This document shows positions 47,362 to 57,988 of a stretch of 64,000 bases of DNA, one piece after another (position 1 is the stretch's first letter; the number at the start of each line of letters is the position of its first letter). This stretch comes from Pohlia nutans. Taxonomy: Eukaryota > Streptophyta > Bryopsida > Bryales > Mniaceae. The stretch lies in the NCBI GenBank assembly GCA_022496805.1, contig CM040100.1, positions 21,915,009 through 21,979,008 on the forward strand, read 5' to 3'. A model generated the notes under the pieces. That model was not told the origin of the DNA. It ran no database searches and worked only from the letters and a program-made list of their open reading frames with translations. The translations under genes were made by a program, and so were the position numbers.

Positions 47362-47800
47362 TTAGTGGTGACGTGTAGAGCCTTTGAGTACTAGAGTACA
47401 AATAGTTTTTTTGAGTTTTGATGAGTCTTTGAGGACCTAGTTTCACCTTTATCATCGACGGCACATTTCATACTCCTCATGCTCACATCACGTGCCCACT
47501 CCAATCACAGCCAATGGCGATAAGTAGTGCCTTCACGTACCAAAGTGCAAGTTTCTTTTTTATAATGTTGATTAATTTTAAGGGCCAAATTTCACCCTAG
47601 GCACCTTCGACCCATTTTATGTCTCCCATATTCACATCACGCATCCACCATACGCAGTGGTGACGAGTTATACCCTTGAACATTACAATACGAATATATT
47701 TTTGAATGTTGATTAGTCTAAAATGGTCAGTTATCACCTTCAGCCCTAAGGGCACATATAATGCTCTTTATGTTCACGATGACGGCTCCAATGGATGAGA

Positions 47801-48400
47801 AGTAGAGACCCGTAAACCCTTGGCCCCTAGGGGTGTTTCCAGCTCCTTCAAAACATGCTTAGAAATTGCAAAAAATATGGCTAATATATTAGAGTTAACT
47901 AAAAAGAAGAGAGAATACATGTTAGGTGAGGTGAGTCTGACCGGTATCTAAGGTAGCCAAGCAAACTAGCATGGTTTCTAAAGAATCCAAAATAGAAAGG
48001 AGGGTGAACTAGTTTTGCCGTCACAAAGGTGGCGAAACTCAGTCTAAGTTGAGTTCACAAAGAGCCAAGGCTTGGAAGCGATGGCCCACATCCAATTTGA
48101 GATAACGGCAAGGCATGTGGCAAACTTGAAATATAATTAGGTGACTGATTTGATTAGGTGGCTCTGACAACTTAGAATGACTTGCAAAGCTCATGTCTAA
48201 AATTAAAATTGGAGAGTGTTGGATTCACTATTTGATTTGATTTTGGTTACACTCAAAACGACATTGATTCTGGTTTCCTTCTATTTTGGGGCTTAGATCA
48301 CCTATTCTGATTTCGGTTAACTCAATTTTCCTACGAAGTTCCTTATGCAACAAGCGCTTAGCACAAGCGTGTGAGCCCACAATGAAATGATTTCTGAACC
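47801..48400. other. Array flank without gene
   Basis: Diverged, partly repeat-like sequence between the two arrays. No gene is seen. Confidence 0.35.
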
Positions 48401-48940
48401 AAAGAAGGCTACCCCAAACCAACCCTCTGCCCAAGGGATGTTTCCAACTCCTTCAAAACATGTTAAAAAACTACAAAAATAAAGCAGCGCCCAAGGGTCA
48501 GGCCTAGCCCTCCCACGGCCAAGCGCTCGTCGCCACAAAGAGCTGGATCTAAAGCCAAGACCCTATAGCAGAACCATTGGTCCCAAAGGGTGTTCTAAGT
48601 GCTCTTAAAACATAAAAATAAAGACTAAAGCCTAGGACCTGACCCAACCCACCTTTGACTCATGACACGTCGTGTTCTACACCATGAGGAAGCTGGACCC
48701 AAATCCTTGATCCCATGGGAGTACCCTCGGTCTTGAGGGGTGTCTTAAATGCTCGCAATACATAAAAATATAGACCAAGGCCTAGAGCCAGGCCTTGCCC
48801 TCCCACGGCTCATTATGCCACATGCTCGTCACTACGAAGAGTAGGGCCTAAACTATAGACCCCATGGGAGTACCCTCAGTCCCTTGGCCTATTATAGATG
48901 CTCCCAAATCATAAAAAATAGCCCAAGGCCCAATGGCTAG
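48400..48940. repeat. Tandem repeat array 2, left part, period about 149 bp
   Basis: The word GGGAGTACCCTC recurs (GTACCC at 48721 and 48869). Each unit has GCCCTCCCACGGCTCAT, the CTCGTCAC word, GACCCCATGGGAGTACCCTC, GGTGTC and GCTCCCAAA. The array resumes at 54400 after the copia insertion. Confidence 0.8.
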
Positions 48941-49198
48941 TATTGAAGGTAGAAAAGATTGCACAAGGCACACACACAAACACAAGGAATGCGTAGAAAG
49001 AGATGATCTTTACTCAAAGGCCTTCCACCTTAAGTAGTGTACACTAGGAGGTCACCATGGACAAACCATATGGGATAACTCATCACAAGGACACTCTAGA
49101 GATCAGCCCATGCCTAACCCCTCCTCCCACACACCATTATTTAGCACCCGTACGTCTTTGGCTTCTAGCAATACTACGTTGCATCAATTACCTCAATA
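48941..49198 (-). repeat. 3' LTR of young copia
   Basis: On the minus strand it starts TATTGAGGTAATTGATGCAA and ends CTACCTTCAATA. The terminal inverted repeat is TATTGA...TCAATA rather than the usual TG...CA at the extreme ends. The pol frame ends inside it at 49174. A purine-rich tract (AAAGTGGGAG, 49199-49208) lies directly upstream and probably primes plus-strand synthesis. Confidence 0.9.
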
Positions 49199-50463
49199 CT
49201 CCCACTTTGCGTAGAGCCAAAGCCTCTAAGTCCAAATGCTATTACTAATCGTTGGTGTCGGTCTCTACAAAGACCCTTTGTGAGCACATCCGCCACCATG
49301 TGCTCCGTTGGGCAATACTCCAAATGTATAACTCCCAATTCCAACTTCTCCCGAATGAAGTGGTATTGCACATCAATGTGCTTCGTGCGTGAATGATGTG
49401 TAGGGTTCTTTGCAAGTGAAATGCACCCTTGGTTGTCACACATAATCGTTGTAGCCTCACCTTGTGTGCAACCCACATCCACCATTAGTTGCCTCAACCA
49501 AATGGCCTCCTTCGTAGCATGGCTCGTAGCCATGTACTCGGCCTCCACCGTTGATGTCGCCGTCGTTTGTTGCCGCTTGCTATTCCACGACACCGCTCCC
49601 GATCCGACCTTGAACATGTAGCCCGTTGTCGATCTTCGATCGCTCGTGTCTCCCGCGTAGTCCGCGTCACAATAGCCGCTCAACACAATGTCTTTGCCTC
49701 CAAGACACAACTTCACATCGCTTGTGCCCCTCAAATAACGCATGATCCTCTTGACCGTCATCCAATGCATCGAGCCCGGTCTCGCCATGTGTTGACTCAC
49801 CACGCTAATTGGATACGCAAGGTCGGGCCGTGTCGCAATCATCGCATACATCAACGACCCCACCGCTTGCTTGTATGGCACCTCCGCCATCGATTTAGCC
49901 TCCATCGCATACTCCTCCTCCGAAAGCTTGACGAGCTTGGAGTTTGCATCCAATGGTGTTGTCACGGGCTTACAATCCTCCATCCCGAATCTCTTGAGCA
50001 CGTCCATCACATACTTGCCTTGACTCATGGTGATAGTGCGTGTAGCCCTATCACGCACAAACTCAACACCAAGACAAAAGTGCAATTCTCTAAGATCACT
50101 CATCTCGTACTCTCTCTCAAGCATGCCTTTTAATGCATTCATTAAACTCATGAGGCTTGCAAGAATGATCAAATCATCAACATATATGATCACAATCACC
50201 ACATTTTGCCCCTCTTGCATGAAGTAGAGACTATGATCCGCAATGCTCCTAGTAAACCCGTGTGCAAGCAAGAACGTGTCAATCTTTTGGTACCACGCTC
50301 TTGGAGATTGTTTCAACCCATACAATGATTTTTGCAACTTACAAACAAGGTGCTCTTTACCTTGTTGCACAAACCCCTCAGGTTGCACCATGTAGATGTC
50401 CTCCTCCAAATCGCCATTCAAAAATGCGGTCTTCACATCCATTTGATGCATCTCCAAGTCCAA
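49174..50463 (-). pseudogene. Copia pol, 3' part: reverse transcriptase and RNase H
   Basis: This frame of 429 codons continues in the same phase from the upstream frame after an in-frame TGA at 50490-50488. The reverse transcriptase part includes HQMDVKTAFLNGDLEEDIYM and the catalytic YVDD at about 94-97. RNase H starts near GYCDADYAGD (Asp 265/267), with the glutamate in EAEY at about 307 and the aspartate in CDNQG at about 343. KNPTHHSRTKHIDVQYHFIR follows, then TEHMVADVLTKGL. The catalytic residues are present. The frame has no native start and reads into the 3' LTR before its stop. Confidence 0.9.
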
Positions 50464-50487
50464 GGCCGCTCCAATGGCAAGAATGCA

Positions 50488-53319
50488 TCAAATGGTGGTG
50501 AACTTGGCCACGGGAGCAAATGTCTCGTGAAAGTCCACCCCATGCACTTGCGCGAACCCCTTGGCTACTAATCTTGCCTTGTGACGCACAACAATACCCG
50601 AAACATCCCTCTTTGTCCGAAACACCCATTTGCAACCAATGGGGTTGCGATCCTTTGGAATAGGAGTTAATTGCCACGTACCGTTAGCAATTAGAGAGTC
50701 GTACTCCTCTTGCATGGCGCGCTCCCACTTGACCGCATCCTCACCTTGCATGGCTTCTCGAATGGTCAATGGACCATCCGATAATGCCACATTCGCATGC
50801 TCGTCCTCCACTTGAGGGAAGATGTGGTTCTTCCACCATTCTCCAGGTGGCTTGCGCGATCTCTCGGGGTACCGCCGCTCGCTTGAAGAAACTTGCTCCT
50901 CTTGCGTGCCCTTTGCGCCATTCTTGGCCTTTGAGCTCGATGGCGCTTCAACAACCTCCGTGTCGCCAGCTTCGTCATCACCGTCATCATCACCTACATC
51001 AACAACACTAGGAGACTTGGAGGGTGTGTCCACCAAAACGTCTCCACTACTCCCACTTGGACCAACCTCCAAAGGAGCCTCCATCGTAGACTCCTCACAA
51101 AATGTCACATCACGTGACCGAATGATCTTCCTCGTGTCCACCGACATGAGTCTATACGCCTTGGTACCTTCACAATACCCAAGAAACACACATTTCAAGG
51201 CCTTAGCCTCGAGTTTCGTCCTCCGTTCGTCCGGAACCTTCGCATATGCAATGCATCCGAAGATGCGCATGTGTGCAACACATGGTTGCCTCCCACTCCA
51301 CGCTTGCTCCGGCGTCATGCCTTCAACCGCGCTTGTTGGACACCGATTGCGTGTGTATACCGCATTCACCACCGCTTCCGCCCAAAGGTCCAACTTCAAG
51401 TTTTGAGCGTGCAACATGCTCCTCGCCATCTCTACAATGGTGCGATTTGCGCGCTCCGCAACTCCATTTTGTTGAGGCGTGTACGGGGCCGAAGTTTGGC
51501 GTGCGATGCCTTCATTCTTCAAAAGCTCATCAAATTTCTTGGACATGTACTCGCCGCCATTGTCCGACCGAAACACCTTGATCTTCAACTCGGATTGGTT
51601 CTCCACCAATGTCTTGAACTCCTTGAACTTCTCAAAGCACTCACTCTTGGCTTTGATAGGGTAGAGCCATATCTTCCTTGAAAAATCATCGATGAAGGTC
51701 ACAAAGTACTTGCAACCTCCCATCGATGTGGTCTTCATGGGGCCACACACATCCGAATGCACGATCTCCAAAACTTTTGTGGCCCGTGTCGCCCCTTCAC
51801 CCGCAAATGGCAACCGTTGTTGCTTGCCTTCAATGCAACCTTCACACGTGAATGTAGAAGCATCCACTTTCAATTGATGAAGGTCCATACCGCTTACCAT
51901 GCCGCGTAGTGTCTTCACACTCTTGATGTTCAAATGGCCAAGTCGACGATGCCACAACGCCAACTTGTCGTCCTTCAAGTTTGAATGCGCCAACGCCGCC
52001 GATTCCTTCGAATGCACCTTGGAGAACTTGATGTGGTACAAGCCCTCGTGTTCTTCAATGATGGCCACCTCATCTCGACTCGGTGACAACACATAACACC
52101 CCTTATCACTAAACTCAACCCTCAAGTGCTTTGCCACTAATTGCCTCACCGATAGTAAATTTGCCGTTAATTTGGGAACGTGGAGGACATCTTGGATAGT
52201 GATTGTCTTCACACGACCCCTCACCTCGGTGTCTACAACAATTTGGCCCTTGCCAACGGCCTCAAGCACCGTATCATCTCCCAAAATCACTCTCCTTGGA
52301 TTAATGAGAGCATACGAATGAAAACAAGTTTTATGTGGTGACATGTGGCTTGTAGCCCCCGAATCAACAATCCAATCACTCGTACTACCATTGCACGATA
52401 CATTGCTTGCCATGTTTGCATACTCATCACCAACCTCAATCCAATCACTCATGCTTGCATCACCCTCGATACCATCACTCATGCTTGCATCACCCTCGAT
52501 GCCATCGCTCATGCTTGCCTCATATCTAGCCGTAAATGCATACTCATCATCGTCACAAGTTTTAGTGTTGTTTGCACTCTCCCCTTTCTCATCCCTCTTG
52601 CGTTTGAAGAAAAATTTGGCAATGTGGCCCTTCTTACCACAATAGAAGCACACCTTGTCGCTTGAGCTCCCACCGCCTCCATTCTTGGATTGCTTCGCCA
52701 CGAGTGCCGCTCCATCTTCTCGAGACTCGTTCTCCTTTCGCCGCGAAAGCTCGTGCAACAACCGTGAGGTCACATAGTCCAATGTGAGCTCCGTAATGGG
52801 TCTTGACTCCATCGCCACGATGAGGTACTCGTATGATGATGGAAGGCTCTCCAAAAGTGTCATCACGATGTCACCATCCGTAACCGACACGTCGCAACCG
52901 TTGAGTTGATCCGCGAGAGCTTTGACCTTGTTGATATGCGCCAACATGTCATCTTCTTCGCCCATCTTGATGGTGAAGAACTTGCGCCTCAAAAACAAAA
53001 TGTTGGCCAATGTTTTCGCTTCGTGAATGTTGCAAAGCTTGGACCATGCTTCCGCGGGTGTCTTGCACGAACGAATGTGCGCAAGTTGCGAATCCGCGAG
53101 GTTGAGTGCCAAAATGGCAAATGCCTTCTTCTCCCTCCTTGTGTACGCTTGCATGATCCTAGGATCCGTAGAAGAGAAAGGAGGTTCCTCACTACCCTCG
53201 ACAATCTCCCACAACTCCTTCTCGGCCATCACCATCTCCATTTTGAACTTCCACAAGTGGAAATTCACCCCATCGAACTTGTCCACGACCTTGGGACCCT
53301 CACCCTCAAAAGATGCCAT
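50488..53319 (-). pseudogene. Copia gag-protease-integrase-RT (N-terminal part of polyprotein)
   Basis: The ATG at 53319 (MASFEGEG) is the likely start. In order (from an upstream GTG three codons earlier, 946 codons): a gag core (about 1-200), a degenerate zinc knuckle (227-240, CFYCGKKGHIAKFF, last cysteine replaced by phenylalanine), three tandem ASMSDGIEGD-like 10-residue repeats (271-297), protease with DSGATSHM (322-329), pre-integrase HHCC (LWHRRLGHLN...CEGCIEGK, about 458-502), integrase D526, D589 and E625 (D,D35E spacing), then the start of reverse transcriptase (VDFHETFAPVAKF) ending at a TGA. At the stop, copia proteins normally carry an arginine, so a single CGA to TGA change is probable. 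Confidence 0.92.
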
Positions 53320-54127
53320 GATCCTCACTTACGTATGCCTCCCCACACAAATGAAACCTCAAACTCAAACACACAACTTTGTTTTTGTGATTTTTTTTTG
53401 CTTTGATATTGCACCTTTGTGCACCCAATGGGTTTAAAACAACCCCAAACACTAGATCAGCACTTTTGTGCTCCACACACGCCTCCCAACACTCAAATGT
53501 GAGAACCCTCACCCAAAAATGCAAAGAGGCTCACCAAAACCCCTCAAATCACTCAATGGAGCTCAAAACAACTCCAAATGCTTCAATACGACGCCTTAGT
53601 GTCCCCAAACACTCAATGCACGTCAATGACACCTTTGTGTCCTTCAAGAGCACTCACTCAATGCACATGAACTCACACAAGTCCCTCAAAACCCCAATCG
53701 CATTGAAATTGCTCAAAACCGCACCTTTGTGCACAAACTAGCTCCAAATGAAAATTTGAGCACCCCAAGAGCATGAAACACATGCAACACCTCAAAGCAA
53801 GTGCCTAATCACTAGGATCAGATGGTAGACCCTCCACGAGAGTCTTCACACCTCACAAATCACTTGCATTTACTCAAATGCTCACAATTGAACCAAACGA
53901 AGTTCCACTCGCAACGAAGAGATAGAAGAAAGAAAAGAAGGAGATCAAGGGAAGAAATTGACCAAAGAGAGTGCTCCAACATGTAACTTCAGCCCATGCA
54001 CACCTCCAAGAAACACCAACGCTTCAACAAGCTCCAAAACCTCCAATAATGCTCCAAAACCGCCCGTTGCGCACCGACCTCAAAATACTTGCACAAATGC
54101 AATCTAATACTCATGAAACACACATGA

Positions 54128-54141
54128 GTGGGCCCATAACC
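54128..54141 (-). other. Half-tRNA-type primer binding site
   Basis: Directly inside the 5' LTR, the minus strand reads GGTTATGGGCCCAC. This is complementary over 14 nt to the anticodon arm of plant initiator tRNA-Met (GUGGGCCCAUAACC). No TGGTATCAGAGC (3' end site) is present here. This is the arrangement known from Drosophila copia, which is primed by an internal fragment of the initiator tRNA. Confidence 0.85.
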
Positions 54142-54399
54142 TATTGAAGGTAGAAAAGATTGCACAAGGCACACACACAAACACAAGGAATGCGTAGAAA
54201 GAGATGATCTTTACTCAAAGGCCTTCCACCTTAAGTAGTGTACACTAGGAGGTCACCATGGACAAACCATATGGGATAACTCATCACAAGGACACTCTAG
54301 AGATCAGCCCATGCCTAACCCCTCCTCCCACACACCATTATTTAGCACCCGTACGTCTTTGGCTTCTAGCAATACTACGTTGCATCAATTACCTCAATA
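54142..54399 (-). repeat. 5' LTR of young copia
   Basis: It appears identical to 48941-49198 over all 258 bp, which implies recent insertion. It should contain the promoter and the RNA start; no TATA box is obvious. Confidence 0.9.
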
Positions 54400-55420
54400 G
54401 CTAGGTCCTCCATTCCTATGGCTCTTCATGCCACTCGCTCGTCACCACAGAGAGCAGGACCCAAACCACAGATCCCATAGAAGTACCCTTGACCTTGGAG
54501 AGTGTTCTAAGTACTTCCTAAACATATAAAATAAGTATAAAGCCTAGGGCCAGACCCAAACCACCTGTGCCTCGTTAAGCATTGTGTTTGTCACTTGAGG
54601 AAATCAAACCCAAATCCTTAGTCCTATGGGAGTACCTTTGGCCCCGAGGGGTGTCCGGGGTGCTCCCCAAACATCAAAAAGAATATCCAAGGCGTTGGGT
54701 CAGGCCTAGCCCATCCATGGCTCATCACGCGTCGTGATCGTCATCATGAGAGAGCTGGAATCAAACCCTTGTCTCCATACCAGTATCTTTGGCCCTAAGG
54801 GGTTTCTAGGGTGCTCCTAATACAAAAGAATCCAACGCCTACTCTTCCACGACTTGTTACGCCATGTGCTCGTTACCACGGTGAGCAAGATTCAAACTAC
54901 ATACCCTATAAAAGTACCCTCGGTCTCGAGGCCTATCGTAGGTTCTTCTAAAACATTAAAAAAAATAAAAATCCGAGGCCCAAGGGCTAGACCGTACCCT
55001 CCTACAGCTCGTCATACCACACGCTTGTCATTATGGTGAGCAGGACCCAAACCACAGACCCCTTAAGAGTATCTTCGCCTTCGAGGGGTGTCCTAGGTGC
55101 TCCCAGAATGAAAAATAAAAATCCAGGCCTAGGCCCGGGCCCAACCCACCTATGGCTTGTCGCGCGTCGTGTTTGTCACCCCGAGGGAGCTGAACCAAAA
55201 CTCTTGACTCCATGGGAGTACCCTCGGTCCCTAGAGGTGTCAATGGTGCTCTCAATACATTGAAAAAAAAACCAATACAAAAGGGCCAAGCCCTGCCCTC
55301 CCATAGCTCGTCGCGCCACGCGCTCATGACTATGGAGAGCTAGACCCAATCATGGACCCCATAAGAGTATCTTTGGCCCTAAAGGGTGTCTAGAGTACTC
55401 TCAAAACAATGAAATAAAAG
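54400..55420. repeat. Tandem repeat array 2, right part
   Basis: The unit marker GTACCC/GTATCT occurs at 54483, 54632, 54783, 54914, 55069, 55218 and 55367, giving steps of 131-155 and mostly 149 bp. Units carry GCCCTCCCACGGCTCGTC and CCCCGAGGGGTGTCC-like words and are diverged from one another. Open frames here are by-products. Confidence 0.85.
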
Positions 55421-55954
55421 ACCGCAATTAGAATACACTCCATTATGTTTTTTAAATATGTGCTTTATCATTAATATGATATAACTTAAGATAACTTGCA
55501 AATTATTAAAATGAGATTTATTTGTAAGGAATAAGCTACCTCCATCTTGTTTTGTAGTGATAATTTCAAGGGTAATTATGAGGTACAAACCATGTACACA
55601 AGCATGCAAACATCAGGAATTTCGGACCCCACTGATTTCGCACGATTTCAGTGCGATTTCCGATATTTCATGGGTGCGTGTATTTTTCGCACTGATTCCG
55701 CATCGTTGCGTCATTCATCGCAACTGCACTGATATGACATCATAATCGTACAAGCGGATATAATACTGATTCCACACGATTGATACATCTATTGAAAACG
55801 TGCGAATTCTTCACTTTGTAAAGTTGTCAAATGTCGTATCTTAATCGTGTTTAAAGCCACACTGATTCAGTGTGTTTTTCGTACGACATCATCTTTTCTA
55901 TATCTAGATTTTTTTTTCTTTCTATATCTAAATTTGGTCAAAATAATTTTATTG

Positions 55955-55993
55955 AAAAAGAAAAAGAAAAAGAAAAAGAAAAAGAAAAAAAGA
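55955..55993. repeat. (AAAAAG)n microsatellite
   Basis: About six AAAAAG units lie where copy 1 of the transposon has the SINE poly(A) tail region. Confidence 0.8.
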
Positions 55994-56012
55994 AAAAAGA
56001 AAAATAAATTTC

Positions 56013-56166
56013 TCTAACAGAACATTATTTCGGGCTGCCCGAGCCAATTGCCCAAACCAGCGGTGGGGCCCACCGAGGTTTCCCAAGCTCTACCACCGGT
56101 GGCTGGAATCGAACTTGAGACCTCCCAATTACAAACCATACTCTAAACCACTAAACCACCTAGAAG
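56013..56166 (-). mobile_element. tRNA-derived SINE (copy 2)
   Basis: It has the same tRNA-like head as copy 1. Box A-like TGGTTTAGTGG is at 56158-56148 and box B-like AGTTCGATTCC at 56115-56105. The body CGGTGGGCCCCACCGCTGG follows. The poly(A) tail has been replaced or lost (AAAAAG repeats adjoin). It is collinear with copy 1, so it was carried along with the transposon. Confidence 0.75.
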
Positions 56167-57988
56167 TCTTGATGCAAGCAATTGAATTTCTTTGATAATT
56201 ATAAAGGAATGTAACCATTGGCAATTTTTTTGCCATGTATATTTAATTCTTTTTTCAAATTTTTTTTTGCACTACAAGACGCAGGCCCTTTTCTATATCT
56301 TGAAATTTTTTCAGAATATTTTGATTTTTTTTTTTTGTTGGCCAAAATCGTGATGGCAGATCATGGCTGTGAGCTGTTTTTTTTTTTCACCGGACTTTGA
56401 ATGTTTTTAACAATGTGAAAAAAACTTTTTTTCCAAATATTTTTTTTGCACTAGATTATGCAGGACTTTTTCTATATCTAGGATTTTTTTCAGAATATTA
56501 TGAATTTATTTATTTTTTGTCAAAATCGTGGTGGCTGTGAGCTAATTCTTTTTATGCAGACTTTGGATGTTTTTTTGCGATGTAAAAAAAAAACTCCAAT
56601 TTTTTTTCAGTAGATCATGCAAGCATTTTTCTATATGTAAAAAAAAATTCAAAATTTTTTGAACTGTTTTTTTGTTTTGCCAAAATCTTAAAGGTTGTTA
56701 GTTGTTTTTTAGTTTTCAGTAGACTTTAGATGTTTTTAGCAATGTAAAAAACTCTTTCTATTCCAAATTTTTCTTGCACTCCATTATACAAGCTTTTTTC
56801 TATACCTAGAAAAAAAATTCAATGGTTTGAATGTTGTAGCAAGCAATTAAAAGCTCTTGCAGTTTTATTTTTTGAAAAGTTACTCAAATTGAGTTCAAAG
56901 AAAGTCTGGTTTTAAACTCAATTTAAATTGCAATGCTTCGAGAGATCATGTTTTGGTCGATGCCCCCTTATGAGCTGCCCGAGACTAAAAAAATTAAAAA
57001 TTAAATCAAATTATAATTATTTTCTAATAGGAAATCAAGTATGCTTTCAAACCCAATTTGAATCGTGCCAATCCAAGTTTTACTCCGCCTAGGGAAACTT
57101 TCAAAAAAACAACACCTCTACATTGTCTCATGTTACAAAATTTTACTATTTTGAAAAAGTAATGTTGTCCTTTTCTGTACGATTTTTTTTCTCCCATGAT
57201 GAAAAGTTCAATGATAACCAACAATACCAAATTTGATTTCGAAAAATATAAAATGTAATTTCATTGAAATTTTAATGTTCATTGCTTCTAAATTCTATAA
57301 ATGAAGATCTAAAAATGTTTTGGGAAATTAGATCGTAAGGATAATTTAAAAAGATTTTTGGAATATTTCAAAATATTCTAAAATAATATAAAATATTATG
57401 AAAGATTCCAAAAGATTCCAAAAGAGAATATTAAAATATTTTTGGTATTTTCTCTATTTATTATATTTCATCAATAAATCAATATTTTTAAAACACTATA
57501 AACTTTTTTTGTCGAGAAGAATGACATGCTACTGTAGTGCGAAAACACATCCTTGAACGCGAGTGACGTCGAGAAATATAAGTCACTCATTCTCAAATTG
57601 AAAACTTGTACGATAACTACACGGATGTCGTACGACAATAATGTGCATTATAATAGATACTGAAATCGCACGGATATAATAAAATGCGTTAATATGATAC
57701 GTATACGATACCAAATCCGCATTAACTAAAACTGCATGTTATCCGTGTCTTATTAGCCATGTAATGTAGATACACGATTAACGCACGGATTCCGTCAAGC
57801 ACGACTTTCGTGCGAAAACAAGACCTTTTTCATAATCATTGAAAAGACACTGCATCGACATCCTAGTAATGCATGTCACTTCCGTACCATAACGACATTT
57901 CTAAATGCACGTATGACGTGCGGAATCAGTGTTCAACGATAAACGCATTGAAATTGTGCGAAATCAGTGGGGTCCGAAATTCCTGATG

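Larger units (their letters stand above)
46180..47800. repeat. Tandem repeat array 1, period about 150 bp
   Basis: A unit containing a CACTCCAATCACAACC-like word, GCGGTGACGAGTGGTG, AGTGCGGGTTT with a T-run, and CACCTTCGGCCCCGAGGGCA recurs. GAGTGGTG-type words lie near 46240, 46390, 46544 and 47019; the last gap equals one period once the 320-bp insert at 46626-46945 is removed. Units are diverged. A second insert is at 47161-47361. No protein is encoded. Confidence 0.75.
48941..54399 (-). mobile_element. Young Ty1/copia retrotransposon, full structure
   Basis: It is 5459 bp with two 258-bp LTRs (48941-49198 and 54142-54399) that I read as identical. The 5-bp target duplication GCTAG is at 48936-48940 and 54400-54404. 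On the minus strand it runs LTR, primer site, gag, protease, integrase, reverse transcriptase, RNase H, LTR, the copia gene order. The coding part is clearly GC-richer than the surroundings. One in-frame stop and one zinc-knuckle change make it non-autonomous. It sits in the 149-bp satellite; the empty site can be seen in neighbouring units (GGGCTAGACC). Confidence 0.95.
55611..57988. mobile_element. TIR transposon copy 2 (non-autonomous)
   Basis: It begins CATCAGGAATTTCGGACCCC and ends with the exact complement; the inverted repeat extends about 45 bp (CACTGATTTCGCACRATTTC continues it). The CpG-rich subterminal regions, SINE, tandem T-rich repeats and right part are collinear with copy 1 (17956-20803). 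It is 2378 bp. No transposase frame is seen. The flanks GCAAA and AAGGT give no obvious target duplication. Confidence 0.8.

Noticed and set aside
49567..53437. Many plus-strand frames of 60-194 codons opposite the copia element
   Set aside because: They are antisense shadows of the GC-rich copia polyprotein. No domain was seen in any of them.
46180..55420. CRISPR array or gene family in the tandem region
   Set aside because: Units are contiguous, about 150 bp, diverged and without spacers, in a eukaryotic context.
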